NCBI GenBank assembly: GCA_022573815.1
Contig: JACZTG010000004.1
Span: 1 to 64,000 of the forward strand
From: Candidatus Neomarinimicrobiota bacterium
Lineage (GTDB): Bacteria > Fidelibacterota > SORT01
Reading direction: 5' to 3'
Length of the DNA stretch: 64,000 nucleotides
Shown here piece after piece: positions 7,728 through 16,708 of this stretch. A program made the translations under genes and the position numbers. How positions within the stretch are numbered: the first letter of the stretch is position 1; each line of letters starts with the position of its first letter. The notes beneath the pieces were generated by a model. The model had not been told where the DNA came from. It searched no databases and saw only the letters and a program-made list of their open reading frames with translations.

Positions 7728-9287
7728 TCATTTAGCAAACGAAATAGCCCTATGTTCGCGTATGAGAACAACCTTTATTTGTCCCGGATACGTGAGTTCT
7801 GATTGAATCTTATCTGAAATTTCTGTTGCAAGAACATCCATTTCAGCATCGTTTACAAGATCATTTTCCACAACGACTCTTATCTCTCTTCCCGCTTGTA
7901 TCGCGTATGATTTCGCTACACCTTTGAATTCCTCCACCAATTCTTCGAGATTCGTCATTCTTTTTATATACGCTTCCAGAGTATCGCCCCTCGCTCCTCT
8001 GCGAGCGCCGCTTATCGAATCAGCCGATTGAACGAGAGCAGAAATAGGATGTGTCATTTCAACTTCTTCATGATGAGATGAAACGGCGTTAATGATAATT
8101 TCGTTGTCCATATACTTACCGACGACTTCTCCGCCCGTAATCGCATGTGGACCTGATGTATCCTTATCCAAAACTTTCCCTATGTCATGGAGAAGACCGG
8201 CTGTTTTTGCTATCTGTCCATCAAGAGAAAGCTCCGCAGCCATAAGGCCTGCAATCATTCCAACTTCAATACTGTGCTTAAGGACATTTTGACCATAGCT
8301 GGTTCGATAATTCATTTTACCAAGCAGCCTCATTAGTTCATCCGGCAACCGCGGGATGTTTAATTCAAGAATGGAATTCTCCGCTGCCGATTTCATTACG
8401 TCTTCAATTTCCGATTTTGATTTTTCAAATACTTCTTCGATTCGTGCAGGATGTATTCTTCCGTCAGCAACAAGATTATCAAGGGTGAGTCGTGCAATTT
8501 CTCTTCTTACAGGATCAAAGGCAGATATAACAACTGCTTCAGGAGTATCGTCAATTATAAGTTCGGTTCCGGTAGTAGACTCAAACGCCCTTATATTCCT
8601 ACCCTCACGACCTATTATTCGTCCTTTCATTGAATCGCTTGGAAGATTTACTACTGATACGGATATTTCAGATGAATGGTCTGACGCGCTGCGTTGGATT
8701 GCCGATACAATTATTTTCTTTGCTTCTAAAACAGCATTTCGCACCGCTTCATCTTTAATATCTTTCGCTTTTCTCGCAGAATCTTTTTTTGCTTTTTCTA
8801 AAAGATTTTCCATTAGCAAATCTTTTGCCTGCTGCTGAGACATCCCTGATATGTTGACAAGTATCTCGTTTTGCTCCTGGATTTGCTGAGATATTTTTTC
8901 ATCCTTATTTTGCATTATCCTTGTTCGCTCGAGAAGATCTTCCTCCATTATATTAAGAGCAACAGATTTGCGTTCAGCTATCTCGGAGTTTTTATCCAGA
9001 CTTAATTCTCTTTTATTTAATGAGTTTTCACGCTCCTGAATTGTTTTGGATTTTTCATGAAGTTGTTGTTCGACTTCACTTTTCAATTTTAGGGATTCTT
9101 CCTTTGCTTCAAGCAGCTGCTCTTTTTTTAACGATTCGGCATCTTTATTCGCCTGTTCAATAATGCTCTTTGCGGTTCCTTTGGCGCCAATGATTTTATT
9201 CGATTGATATTTTGCTGATACTATCCAGCCTGTTATGGTTCCGATAGCAGCAATTATTAGTAAAAATATTATTTCATAATATGTCAT
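7728..9287 (-). CDS. rny: Ribonuclease Y
   Basis: Membrane-anchored endoribonuclease that starts mRNA decay. Residues 3-22 form the single N-terminal membrane helix. A long charged coiled coil follows (about 30-190), then a KH RNA-binding domain with GRIIGREGRNIRAFE near 218 and an HD domain with the metal-binding HDIGK near 365 plus the SSHHEE motif. The 519 residues are the standard length. It lies directly downstream of zapA, an arrangement common in several phyla. The ATG is chosen because the membrane helix begins at once after it. Confidence 0.97.
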   Translation of the reverse strand: MTYYEIIFLLIIAAIGTITGWIVSAKYQSNKIIGAKGTAKSIIEQANKDAESLKKEQLLEAKEESLKLKSEVEQQLHEKSKTIQERENSLNKRELSLDKNSEIAERKSVALNIMEEDLLERTRIMQNKDEKISQQIQEQNEILVNISGMSQQQAKDLLMENLLEKAKKDSARKAKDIKDEAVRNAVLEAKKIIVSAIQRSASDHSSEISVSVVNLPSDSMKGRIIGREGRNIRAFESTTGTELIIDDTPEAVVISAFDPVRREIARLTLDNLVADGRIHPARIEEVFEKSKSEIEDVMKSAAENSILELNIPRLPDELMRLLGKMNYRTSYGQNVLKHSIEVGMIAGLMAAELSLDGQIAKTAGLLHDIGKVLDKDTSGPHAITGGEVVGKYMDNEIIINAVSSHHEEVEMTHPISALVQSADSISGARRGARGDTLEAYIKRMTNLEELVEEFKGVAKSYAIQAGREIRVVVENDLVNDAEMDVLATEISDKIQSELTYPGQIKVVLIREHRAISFAK

Positions 9288-9385
9288 TCATTTCTCATAG
9301 CGGATATCGCCATAAAAAAGAAAATGGAAGCGCTGAGAGGAGCGGTTCAGTTATTGAGCAGCTTGAATATTATCAATAATATTTG

Positions 9386-9700
9386 CTACGATGAGTCAGA
9401 TGAGAGAGTAAATTCTAAGGTATCTTCCAATTCTTGTACAAGCGCTTTAGCTTTTTCTTCCACTTCATCAACCTGAGTTGACTTTGATGATTTTTGGCTG
9501 AATAATTCGTCAGTAATATTCATAGCCGCAAGAATCGCAACACGTAAGGATGATTCAAATGGAACATTGGCATCTACTTCTTTCATCTTAGCATCGACGT
9601 ATTCTGCGACGCTTTCTATATATTTTGAATCAGCCTGACCTTTTACCGTATATTCTTTACCGTAAATATCAACTTTAACCAAGCTATCTGATTTTTCCAT
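9386..9700 (-). CDS. zapA: Cell division protein ZapA
   Basis: Small FtsZ-associated protein that cross-links FtsZ protofilaments and stabilises the Z ring. Residues 1-60 hold the ZapA head (VDIYGKEYTVKGQADSKYIESVA) and residues 65-100 the helical tail for dimerisation. At 104 residues it is the usual size. It stands between the ZapB-like coiled-coil gene and rny. The 98 bases to rny are too short for a 6S RNA, which often flanks zapA in other bacteria. Confidence 0.92.
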   Translation of the reverse strand: MEKSDSLVKVDIYGKEYTVKGQADSKYIESVAEYVDAKMKEVDANVPFESSLRVAILAAMNITDELFSQKSSKSTQVDEVEEKAKALVQELEDTLEFTLSSDSS

Positions 9701-9743
9701 TTTATATTAGTTCCGTTTTTAGATTTTTATCATTTGGTTTTAA

Positions 9744-9956
9744 TTAAAGCTGATCAAGAACTTCCAGCATTTCATTTACTTTATTCAATAGTTCGTTTTG
9801 TTTGCTCTCATTAATATCTGATACCGCTACCTGATTTCCACTGTCTGATTTATCTAATTTATCCTGTAATTCCGTATTTTTTTGTTTAAGGTTATTAATT
9901 TCTTCAATCGCTTGCCTTACTTTTGTTTCGAGAATGCTAAAATTATGCGAATCCAT
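9744..9956 (-). CDS. Short coiled-coil protein, ZapB-like
   Basis: A 70-residue protein that is almost entirely coiled coil: residues 8-35 (LETKVRQAIEEINNLKQKN) and 50-70 carry Leu/Ile heptads, with a polar gap between. Size, composition and position directly before zapA suggest a ZapB-like or FtsB-like division factor, since small coiled-coil genes next to zapA are common. Sequence alone does not prove homology to E. coli ZapB. It begins 14 bases after the pheT stop. Confidence 0.75.
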   Translation of the reverse strand: MDSHNFSILETKVRQAIEEINNLKQKNTELQDKLDKSDSGNQVAVSDINESKQNELLNKVNEMLEVLDQL

Positions 9957-9970
9957 AAAAAGTTCCTATA

Positions 9971-12358
9971 TTAGTCTCTAATTTTTGCGCCTACGCTCTT
10001 TCCGGCTGCTTCCATTATTTTATTACAAATGCTGTCTATCTCTACCTCTTCGAGTGTCCTGTCGTATGAAATAAATCGAAGATTGTAAGTAATACTTTTT
10101 TCTCCTTCAGCCAGCGGTTTTCCCTTATAAACTGAACTTATCAGGCTGCTCTCCAATAGACCGCCACCTTCTTTTCCGACAATACCCATCAATTCTCCCG
10201 AACTGACTTTATCATCAACTATAAATGATATATCTCTTTCTATTTGCGGGTATTTACTTGGTTCGGAAAAAGTAACCTCTTTTTTTATTTGCACATATAA
10301 GGGGTCTACATTGAGTTCAAAATAATAGACTTTATCTTCTAAGTCAAACTTTTTTATTACTTCATTGGATATTTCACCGATAACTCCAAGTTCAACATTA
10401 TCAGCAGAAATCGTATATGAATCCTCCATATATTCTTTGGAAGAAGGTTCAAGTGTTACTTGAGCATATCCGCAGCTGTACAATAGAGATTCTAATAATC
10501 CTTTTAGTACGAAAAAATCTGCTTTTTCAGGTTTATTGCTCCAATTCAGAACTGATTGAATACCCGACACTATAGCGCCGAATTTGTGTGTTTCTTTTAC
10601 GCCTGTTTCTGACTTATCATCCGCTACGGCTACCACTCCATCTTCGAAAAAGCGGACACCGTCTCTCTGACGATTGAAATTATATTGAACCGTTTCAAGT
10701 AATCTCGGCATTAATGAAGACCTGAGATATTGCATCTCAAGGCTTATCGGGTTGCTGATTTTAACCGGCTCCCCGCCCTCTCCTGCCAATTCCCATAAAT
10801 TTTGCGGCATCAAACTATTAGTGTAAATTTCCGTAAAGCCGAGACCGACAAATATATTCTTTAGTTTGATATTTAATGATTCGGTAGAATCTTTACTTCT
10901 GCTAAGTGATATACGGGCGTATTCTGACGGCGGGATATTATCATAACCGATAATCCGCGCTATCTCCTCAATAATATCAATTTCCCTTTCCACATCAGGC
11001 CTGAATGTCGGCGCAAGCAGGGTAATAGATTCTTCGTCATCAGAGATCGTCTCGTATTCTAATCTGTTAAGAATATCTTTTATCTTATCTTCCGGAATAT
11101 CCATCCCAATGATATCGCATACCCGTTTATATCTTACGTGAATTTTAATTTTATCAATCTTATCCGGATAGATGTCAACGATACCCTGAAGCGCATTTCC
11201 TCCGGCCGTATCAAGAATAATTGATGTAATTCTATTTAAAGTGAATTCGATGTTATTCGGGTCGCATCCTCTCTCAAATCTCTTTGAAGCGTCTGTGCTT
11301 AATCCAAGATGTTTTGAGCTGCTGCGGATTCTGCCCGGATCAAAATATGCGCATTCGATTAACAAATTAACAGTCTTATCAGTCACTTCAGAATTTGCCA
11401 TACCCATAATACCACCAATTCCAACCGGCTTTTCAGCATCGCACACCAAAACAGTTCCCTCAGATAACTTTCTTTTCGTTCCGTCCAGAGTGGTCACTTC
11501 TTCATCTTTGCCGGCAGCGCGAACAATTATTTTGTTATCCTTTAGCAAATCCAAATCGAACGTATGAATAGGGTTTCCTAATTCCATCAGCACATAATTA
11601 GCCGCGTCCACAACATTATTTATACTTCTCAGTCCTACAGACTGAAGTCTTTGCTTGAGCCATTGCGGAGATTCATTGATTTTAATATCCTTGATTACAC
11701 GGCAAGCAAACCGCGGACATCCTTCTTTATCATCAATTTGTAAAGTGACGGAAGAAGATGTCTTATCGTTGGATTCTTTTAATTTAATTTCAGGATATTT
11801 CAGATCCTTTCCGAGAATAGCTGAAAGGTCTCTCGCCACACCTATATGACTTAAACCGTCAGGTCTGTTGGGAGTTAAATCCAACTCAAAAACTGTGTCG
11901 GATGGCTCAATTGTATCAGATAATGGCGAACCGATTAATGAGGATTTCGGAAGAACTAATATGCCGTCAGCTTCATCTGACAGACCAAGTTCTTTTTCAG
12001 AACAAATCATTCCACGCGACTCTTCACCACGAATCTTGGCTTTTTTTATTTTAAGTCCGTCCGGGAGCGTTGCGCCTACAAGTGCAACCGCAACTTTTTG
12101 AGACTTTTCTACGTTCGGTGCGCCGCATACAATTGATAGGCTTTCATCTTCCCCGACGTTCAGGGTGCAAAGCGACAGCTTGTCGGCGTTAGGATGTTTT
12201 ACACAGTCAACGACTTCGCCTACGACTATCCCCTCATAATCCCCTCCCGAAGATACTGAAGTGACCTCGAGTCCCGCCATTGTAAGCATTTCTGCTATCT
12301 CTTCAGCGGAGTTATCCAGTTCAATATAATCAGAAAGCCAATTGAGTGAAATTTTCAT
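9971..12358 (-). CDS. pheT: Phenylalanyl-tRNA synthetase beta subunit
   Basis: Beta chain of the alpha2-beta2 enzyme that charges tRNA-Phe. The 795 residues follow the family order. An EMAP-like tRNA-binding domain is at about 40-150 (VDCVKHPNADKLSLC), with the B3/B4 editing domain in the middle (NNVVDAANYVLMELG). The B5 domain at about 400-475 carries FRPDVEREIDIIEEIARI, and the C-terminal anticodon-binding FDX-ACB domain has PQIERDISFIVDD. The gene follows pheS with an eight-base gap, which should keep the two subunits in step. Confidence 0.97.
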   Translation of the reverse strand: MKISLNWLSDYIELDNSAEEIAEMLTMAGLEVTSVSSGGDYEGIVVGEVVDCVKHPNADKLSLCTLNVGEDESLSIVCGAPNVEKSQKVAVALVGATLPDGLKIKKAKIRGEESRGMICSEKELGLSDEADGILVLPKSSLIGSPLSDTIEPSDTVFELDLTPNRPDGLSHIGVARDLSAILGKDLKYPEIKLKESNDKTSSSVTLQIDDKEGCPRFACRVIKDIKINESPQWLKQRLQSVGLRSINNVVDAANYVLMELGNPIHTFDLDLLKDNKIIVRAAGKDEEVTTLDGTKRKLSEGTVLVCDAEKPVGIGGIMGMANSEVTDKTVNLLIECAYFDPGRIRSSSKHLGLSTDASKRFERGCDPNNIEFTLNRITSIILDTAGGNALQGIVDIYPDKIDKIKIHVRYKRVCDIIGMDIPEDKIKDILNRLEYETISDDEESITLLAPTFRPDVEREIDIIEEIARIIGYDNIPPSEYARISLSRSKDSTESLNIKLKNIFVGLGFTEIYTNSLMPQNLWELAGEGGEPVKISNPISLEMQYLRSSLMPRLLETVQYNFNRQRDGVRFFEDGVVAVADDKSETGVKETHKFGAIVSGIQSVLNWSNKPEKADFFVLKGLLESLLYSCGYAQVTLEPSSKEYMEDSYTISADNVELGVIGEISNEVIKKFDLEDKVYYFELNVDPLYVQIKKEVTFSEPSKYPQIERDISFIVDDKVSSGELMGIVGKEGGGLLESSLISSVYKGKPLAEGEKSITYNLRFISYDRTLEEVEIDSICNKIMEAAGKSVGAKIRD

Positions 12359-12366
12359 TATGGCGT

Positions 12367-13383
12367 TTAAAATTGCTCTAAGAAGCGTAAATCGCCGTCA
12401 TAGAAAAATCGAATATCGTTTATTCCATACCTCATCATAGCGGTTCTTTCAATACCGAGCCCCCAGGCAAACCCGCTATAAATTTCGGGATCATAATCAA
12501 CAGTTCTCAAGACATTCGGATCGACCATTCCGGCTCCAAGTAACTCCACCCAACCAGAATGTTTGCATACTGCGCAACCCTTACCCTTGCAAATAACGCA
12601 GGAAATATCCATTTCCGCGCTCGGTTCGGTAAAGGGGAAATAACTTGCTCTGAAACGTGTTTTTACGTTGTTACCAAATAACTGTTTTGCAAAATAAATC
12701 AGCGTACCCTTTAGATCAGCCAGACTTACTCCTTTGTCTATATAGAGTCCTTCAATTTGATTAAACACACAATAGCTGCGCGCGCTTATCGCCTCATTCC
12801 GATAAACCCGGCCCGGTACGATAACCCGCAGCGGAGGTTTTTGAGACAGCATTGTCCGAATCTGAACAGGTGATGTATGTGTCCTGAGCATCGTGTTCTC
12901 CGTAATATACAAAGTATCCTGCATATCACGGGCAGGATGATTTTCAGGGAAATTCAACGCTGAAAAATTATAATATTCCGTTTCAACTTCAGGTCCTCTC
13001 TCGATATCAAAACCCATTCCTGTGAATATATCAAGAATCTCTTCCCACGTCTGCGTCAGAGGATGCTTCCGTCCTGTCAGTGAAACATCGCCCGGAAGGG
13101 TGTAATCTATCTCGGATTTTGAATCGGAGATATTCTTTGATTTAGAAGTTTCAAGCGCTGAATTATATAAAGAGAGTAAATCCTTCTTGAGCGCATTTAC
13201 AGCTTTACCGTATTTAGGCTTTTCATCCGCGGGAACATCATTTATTGATGACATTAAGGATGTGAGGACGCCATTTCTGCCCAAATATTTTATCCTCAAT
13301 TCTTCCAGCGAGGAAGTGTCTTTAGATTTGCTTAAGTCTTCTTCGAATTCCCTTCGAAGCTTATCGAGGTCCGGTAAATTCAT
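12367..13383 (-). CDS. pheS: Phenylalanyl-tRNA synthetase alpha subunit
   Basis: Catalytic class II subunit of PheRS, 338 residues. An N-terminal coiled-coil arm (about 1-85) contacts tRNA. The catalytic core has HPLTQTWEEILDIF, motif 2 in GRVYRNEAISARS with the following NQIEGLYI, the FPFTEPSAEMD segment, and motif 3 in GFAWGLGIERTAMMRYGI near the end. A CxxC-x4-CxxC cluster (CVICKGKGCAVC, near 270) is a known variant of bacterial PheS and may bind zinc. It lies between rplT and pheT. Confidence 0.97.
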   Translation of the reverse strand: MNLPDLDKLRREFEEDLSKSKDTSSLEELRIKYLGRNGVLTSLMSSINDVPADEKPKYGKAVNALKKDLLSLYNSALETSKSKNISDSKSEIDYTLPGDVSLTGRKHPLTQTWEEILDIFTGMGFDIERGPEVETEYYNFSALNFPENHPARDMQDTLYITENTMLRTHTSPVQIRTMLSQKPPLRVIVPGRVYRNEAISARSYCVFNQIEGLYIDKGVSLADLKGTLIYFAKQLFGNNVKTRFRASYFPFTEPSAEMDISCVICKGKGCAVCKHSGWVELLGAGMVDPNVLRTVDYDPEIYSGFAWGLGIERTAMMRYGINDIRFFYDGDLRFLEQF

Positions 13384-13395
13384 CCATTAACAAGC

Positions 13396-13749
13396 TTATG
13401 ATGCCTTTTTAACTTGCTCAGATATAACGGTAAAAGCCGCAGGGTCAGTGACGGCGATATCAGCTAAAACCTTTCTGTCTAAAGTTATTCCCGCTGATTT
13501 TAAACCGGATGCGAATTTAGAATAGCTCAAACCGTTTAGCCGTGCTGCTGCATTTATCCGCACGATCCACAATCTGCGGAAATCACCTTTCCGTTTTTTT
13601 CTATGTGAGTAGCTATACTGTAAGGCTTTGTCAACAGCTTCTTTTGCGGTTTTATAAAGTTTGCTTCTGCTGCCCCAGTAACCCTTTGCGGCTTTAAGTA
13701 TTTTTTTATGTCTGCTCTTTCTTGGAACAGCGTTGGTAGTTCTCGGCAT
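13396..13749 (-). CDS. rplT: 50S ribosomal protein L20
   Basis: Early-assembly 23S rRNA-binding protein of the large subunit, 117 residues as expected. The N-terminal basic extension ([20 protein letters not shown]) and the motif [17 protein letters not shown] are diagnostic. A clear ribosome-binding site (GAGGAG) stands about 11 bases before the ATG. In model bacteria L20 represses its own infC-rpmI-rplT transcript; the same gene order holds here, but the leader pseudoknot was not verified. Confidence 0.98.
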   Translation of the reverse strand: MPRTTNAVPRKSRHKKILKAAKGYWGSRSKLYKTAKEAVDKALQYSYSHRKKRKGDFRRLWIVRINAAARLNGLSYSKFASGLKSAGITLDRKVLADIAVTDPAAFTVISEQVKKAS

Positions 13750-13775
13750 TTCTTACTATCTCCTCTGAATATCTT

Positions 13776-13967
13776 TTAAAGTATCATTCCCCTAACGCTT
13801 TTCGCATCGGCTTTGCTCACCAATGTCGCTTTTCGCAGGTTCCGTTTTCTTTTGGTTGATTTCTTATTAAGAATATGGCTGTGATAAGCCTTTTTTCTTT
13901 TTAGTTTTCCCGAGGAGGTTTTTTTGAATCTCTTTTTTGCTCCTCTGTGACTTTTCATTTTTGGCAT
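13776..13967 (-). CDS. rpmI: 50S ribosomal protein L35
   Basis: Small basic large-subunit protein of 63 residues. The start ([21 protein letters not shown]) and the [14 protein letters not shown] segment match L35 throughout. An AGGAAA ribosome-binding site precedes the ATG. It lies between infC and rplT in the conserved order, so it is cotranscribed with them. Confidence 0.98.
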   Translation of the reverse strand: MPKMKSHRGAKKRFKKTSSGKLKRKKAYHSHILNKKSTKRKRNLRKATLVSKADAKSVRGMIL

Positions 13968-13992
13968 TATTAATATTTCCTATATTTTATTC

Positions 13993-14514
13993 TTATTTCG
14001 GCAGATAATAGGCTGTAATAAATCTTCCTTCCCGTGATGGTTTTGACGCCACTACAGCCAATTCTTCAAGTTCTTTTTCGATCTTATCCATAAGCATATC
14101 GCCGAATTCTAAATGTGTCATCTCTCTGCCACGAAACATAACTGTAATCTTCAGTTTATTTTTTGCTTCCAAAAACTTTTTCGCCCGTTTAATTTTTGTC
14201 TGGAAGTCGTGTTCCTCGATCATAGGTCTGAACCGGACTTCTTTCACGTGGATAACGTGCTGTTTCTTCTTTGCCTCTTTGGCTTTCCTCCGTTTTTCGT
14301 ACCTGAATTTCCCATAATCCATCAATTTACATACCGGTGGTTTTCCTTCCGGCGCTATTTCTACAAGATCAAGTCCTCTTTCATCTGCAATAGCCAATGC
14401 ATCACGTAAATTCATAACTCCTAATGCGCCACCATCTTCATCAACCACTCTGATCTCTGAGGTCTGTATAGCCTCATTGATTCTTGTATCGTCACCTTTA
14501 TTTCTAGCTATAAT
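13993..14514 (-). CDS. infC: Translation initiation factor IF-3 (AUU start)
   Basis: Binds the 30S subunit, checks the start codon and keeps subunits apart. The first ordinary start in this frame is a GTG at 14448, but that removes the conserved N-terminal RINEAIQTSEIRVVDEDG block. The open frame continues upstream with homologous sequence to an ATT at 14514-14512, four bases after a perfect GGAGG. This gives 173 residues, the normal IF-3 length, and the ATT overlaps the thrS stop by one base. An ATA directly follows as a second non-standard candidate. E. coli infC also starts with AUU, which lets IF-3 repress its own translation. C-terminal domain motifs include VKEVRFRP and RGREMTH. Confidence 0.92.
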   Translation of the reverse strand: MIARNKGDDTRINEAIQTSEIRVVDEDGGALGVMNLRDALAIADERGLDLVEIAPEGKPPVCKLMDYGKFRYEKRRKAKEAKKKQHVIHVKEVRFRPMIEEHDFQTKIKRAKKFLEAKNKLKITVMFRGREMTHLEFGDMLMDKIEKELEELAVVASKPSREGRFITAYYLPK

Positions 14515-16436
14515 TAGTCCTCCAGTTTTCTCGCTGATATTGAACTTTTAATATACGATATAAATTCGTCAATTGATTTTGAGCCAATATCACCGGTAAT
14601 ATGTTTTCTTATAGACACACTATTATTTTCTACTTCCCTATCTCCAACTATGAGCATATACGGAATTTTCTGTGTTTCGCTTTCTCGTATTTTTGCGCCC
14701 ATTTTTTCTGAACGAGAATCTAATTTCGCTCTTATCCCGTTTTCTATAAGTTTATTATATATGCTATCAGCGTAATCATGGTGTTTGTCGGAAATTGGAA
14801 TGACCATCGTTTGAAGTGGCGAAAGCCAGGTGGGGAAGTTTCCTGCAAAATGTTCTATTAAAACGCCTATAAATCTTTCAAAGGAACCGAAAAGCGCTCT
14901 GTGAATCATCACCGGTCTTTGCCTGCTGTCATTTTTATCAATATATTCGAGTTCAAACCTTTCCGGAAGGACAAAATCCAGCTGAATAGTGGCTAATTGC
15001 CATGCTCTACCGAGAGCATCTTTAATTTGAATGTCAATTTTCGGACCGTAAAATGCGCCGTCTTTCTCGTTTGTGGTATAATCAACATCCTGAGATTTCA
15101 AAGCTTCTTCAAGTGCAGCTTCAGCTTTATCCCATAATATACTGTCTCCAAGTGCTTTATCTGGTTTTGTAGAAAAGAAATACTCGGGTTCAAAGCCGAA
15201 TACAGCGTAAAATTCTTTGATAAGCTTCATACAGCCGTTAACTTCTTCAGTTATCTGTTCGGGCAGAACGTAAAGGTGAGCATCGTCCATCGTAAGCTGT
15301 TTGACTCTGAATAACCCTCCCACCGCACCGGATACTTCATTTCTGTGTAATCTTCCGATTTCGGCTATTCTGATGGGTAAGTCACGATAAGAACGGGTTT
15401 TCATACTGTAAATGTATGTTGATTCGGGGCAATTCATCGGTTTTAAAGCATAGGTCTCTTCATCATCATCACCAACTATAAACATATTATCTTTATAGTA
15501 TTCCCAATGCCCGGATTTCTCCCATAAGGATTTTTTTACCAATATAGGCGTTGAAGTCTCAACATATCCGCCTGCATCGAGTTTTTCCCTTAGGAATTTC
15601 TCTAATTCACGGACGATTATCATTCCGTTTGGAAGCCAAAAAGGTGCGCCGGGCGCAATATCGTGGAAAGCAAAGAGTTCAAGCTCTTTTCCCAATTTTC
15701 TGTGGTCTCTTAGTTTTGCTTCCTTAAGCATTGTGAGATGAGTTTCCAAGTCTTTCGGGTCGCTGTATGAAGTGCCGTAAATCCGTTGAAGTTGCTGACG
15801 TTTCTCATCTCCGCGCCAATAAGATCCGGCGACTTTAAGCAGCTTGAATGCTTTTATCGCCTTAGTTGACGGGATATGCGGGCCTCGACATAAGTCGGTC
15901 CAATTATTTTGTGTATAAAGAGATACAGTGTCGTCTTCGATCTCTGCAAGAATCTCTAATTTATACTCTTCTCCCATTTTCTTAAATAGCTTAATAGCCT
16001 CGGTGCGCTTAACGGTTTCTCTTTTAAATGAGTGGTTCCCGTCGATGATTTCTTTCATTTTTTTCTCGATTATTTCCAAATCATCATCGGTGAACGGTTT
16101 TTTGGTATCGAAATCATAATAAAATCCATCTTTTATAGGAGGTCCTAATGTTACTTTGGTTCCCGGGAACAGCTCTTGAACTGCTTGAGCCATTATATGG
16201 CTGGTACTGTGCCAGACAATTGTTTTTGCCTCCTCGCTCTTGTCCGTAAGGATTTCTATTTTTGTACTATCGAATATCGGACGATCAAGGTCGTAAAAGT
16301 CACCATTTACCTTGATAGATAGAGCAGCTTTAGCCAATCCACTGCCGATGGATTTTGCGATTTCAGCGCCCGTAACGCCCTTTGTATGGGCATGAACTGA
16401 ACCGTCAGGCAATGTTATTTCAATCCCTTCACTCAT
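14514..16436 (-). CDS. thrS: Threonyl-tRNA synthetase
   Basis: Class II synthetase that charges tRNA-Thr. With the ATG at 16436 it is 640 residues, close to the E. coli enzyme. The longer reading frame runs back into tRNA-Val and gives a tRNA-derived leader (LDTQEVTGSSPVSPT), so it is rejected. Order: TGS domain (1-62), editing domain with HSTSH near 75, catalytic core with the zinc Cys in MNCPES, GGLFRVKQLTMDDAH, and motif 3 before the anticodon-binding domain at about 530-640 (VIPISDKHHDYAD). The start is only eight bases after the tRNA-Val 3' end and no Shine-Dalgarno is visible. Confidence 0.97.
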   Translation of the reverse strand: MSEGIEITLPDGSVHAHTKGVTGAEIAKSIGSGLAKAALSIKVNGDFYDLDRPIFDSTKIEILTDKSEEAKTIVWHSTSHIMAQAVQELFPGTKVTLGPPIKDGFYYDFDTKKPFTDDDLEIIEKKMKEIIDGNHSFKRETVKRTEAIKLFKKMGEEYKLEILAEIEDDTVSLYTQNNWTDLCRGPHIPSTKAIKAFKLLKVAGSYWRGDEKRQQLQRIYGTSYSDPKDLETHLTMLKEAKLRDHRKLGKELELFAFHDIAPGAPFWLPNGMIIVRELEKFLREKLDAGGYVETSTPILVKKSLWEKSGHWEYYKDNMFIVGDDDEETYALKPMNCPESTYIYSMKTRSYRDLPIRIAEIGRLHRNEVSGAVGGLFRVKQLTMDDAHLYVLPEQITEEVNGCMKLIKEFYAVFGFEPEYFFSTKPDKALGDSILWDKAEAALEEALKSQDVDYTTNEKDGAFYGPKIDIQIKDALGRAWQLATIQLDFVLPERFELEYIDKNDSRQRPVMIHRALFGSFERFIGVLIEHFAGNFPTWLSPLQTMVIPISDKHHDYADSIYNKLIENGIRAKLDSRSEKMGAKIRESETQKIPYMLIVGDREVENNSVSIRKHITGDIGSKSIDEFISYIKSSISARKLED

Positions 16437-16443
16437 AATAATC

Positions 16444-16518
<75 letters not shown>

Positions 16519-16610
16519 TGTATTTAATAAACTCAGTTTCACTTTTAGCGTGAATCCGATCATTTTATTAGCGTTAAAAACCATTAAAGACGCTATCTCC
16601 ATAGTTCGTG

Positions 16611-16639
16611 AAAGTAATTCATTATATCAATCTTGTCAA
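16611..16639 (-). promoter_or_regulatory. Possible promoter for tRNA-Val-thrS-infC
   Basis: On the minus strand a perfect TTGACA (16639-16634) is followed after 17 bases by TACTTT (16616-16611), a poor -10. A perfect TATAAT (16626-16621) also lies only seven bases after the TTGACA, too close to pair with it. One of these probably drives the translation cluster, about 85-95 bases upstream of the tRNA, but the arrangement is ambiguous. Confidence 0.35.
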
Positions 16640-16708
16640 GAATAAAAGAAATGGTTCAAACACTTAAACATATTAAAATTATTGATTTATTCTGGTATAG
16701 AAAAGTGG

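Noticed and set aside
8356-8838. 160-codon open frame on the plus strand inside rny
   Set aside because: It lies opposite a certain gene (RNase Y), has Ser-rich composition typical of antisense shadows and no family resemblance.
9288-9385. Possible 6S RNA between zapA and rny
   Set aside because: 6S RNA often lies near zapA, but this gap is only 98 bases and shows no long bulged hairpin.
11241-12101. Several plus-strand frames opposite pheT
   Set aside because: They are antisense shadows of a complete and conserved synthetase subunit gene.
13993-14448. Short infC starting at GTG
   Set aside because: It loses the conserved IF-3 N-terminal block (RINEAIQTSEIRV) that is encoded in frame directly upstream.
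16621-16639. Perfect TTGACA and TATAAT upstream of tRNA-Val
   Set aside because: They are only seven bases apart, so they cannot form one promoter; the TTGACA is listed with a weaker -10 at normal spacing.
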